From Rubripirellula sp. (GTDB taxonomy: Bacteria; Planctomycetota; Planctomycetia; Pirellulales; Pirellulaceae), in assembly GCA_012270065.1 (NCBI GenBank), contig JAAXJB010000082.1, positions 69,379 to 103,248 of the forward strand: DNA of 33,870 nt, given 5' to 3'. The notes beneath the pieces are model-generated. The model was not told the origin of the DNA, ran no database searches, and worked only from the letters and a program-made list of their open reading frames with translations. Position 1 is the first letter of the stretch. Each line of letters begins with the position of its first letter. This document shows positions 33,807 through 33,870 of this stretch, one piece after another. A program made the translations under genes and the position numbers.

Positions 33807-33870
33807 AACGTGCGGTCACCGGAACAGGAAGCGGAGGGCTTGTGACGTAAGGCCAAGTATACACACATGG

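Noticed and set aside
1-33870. CRISPR array, prophage or insertion sequence.
   Set aside because: The repeats seen have only two or three copies without spacers of constant length. No transposase, integrase or phage structural gene was recognised.

Overview
The window looks like a chromosomal segment of a planctomycete, probably a Pirellulales-like bacterium of moderate GC. This is inferred from gene content: a DUF1559-type prepilin, a Tat-exported Gfo/Idh/MocA oxidoreductase, an SGNH hydrolase fused to DUF1080, a leucine-rich-repeat lipoprotein, a sulfatase with a C-x-P-S-L active site, and a stand-alone type III polyketide synthase. No insertion sequence, prophage, CRISPR array, rRNA or tRNA was recognised.

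Layout. Positions 1-2405 hold a small membrane protein, aroA and a small DUF2892-like membrane protein, all on the plus strand. Positions 2479-8254 are one tightly overlapping minus-strand operon of seven genes: three GspF/PilC-like membrane proteins, three minor-pseudopilin-like proteins and one DUF1559 prepilin. It resembles the inner-membrane and pseudopilus core of a type II secretion or type IV pilus machine, without its ATPase, secretin or peptidase. A roughly 1 kb stretch without a clear gene follows, ending in an attenuator-like leader before rpsB. Then come rpsB, tsf, pyrH, frr, the SGNH-DUF1080 gene and leuS, all on the plus strand, with strong intrinsic terminators after tsf and frr. 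The LRR lipoprotein (minus) and the oxidoreductase (plus) are divergent.

The most interesting region is 21.6-29.5 kb, a compact selenium module. The minus strand carries selB, selA and an NAD(P)H-dehydrogenase-like/SelD fusion, joined by 4-base ATGA overlaps. About 1 kb beyond selD, on the opposite strand, is an exported thioredoxin-like protein whose reading frame is interrupted by a single in-frame UGA (21864-21866). The UGA lies in a C-V-U motif where the thioredoxin active site should be, and a bacterial-SECIS-like hairpin follows it. The two halves are in the same frame with no indel. I read this as a genuine selenoprotein gene that automatic annotation would split or truncate. The tRNA-Sec gene (selC) is not visible in the window.

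Divergent from selB is a small conserved-looking hypothetical gene. It has a near-consensus promoter and a Fur-like dyad overlapping its expected transcription start. The right end carries a ferritin-like protein, the type III PKS and the sulfatase, all minus strand. Short tandem duplications of 15-19 bases occur in several intergenic gaps.
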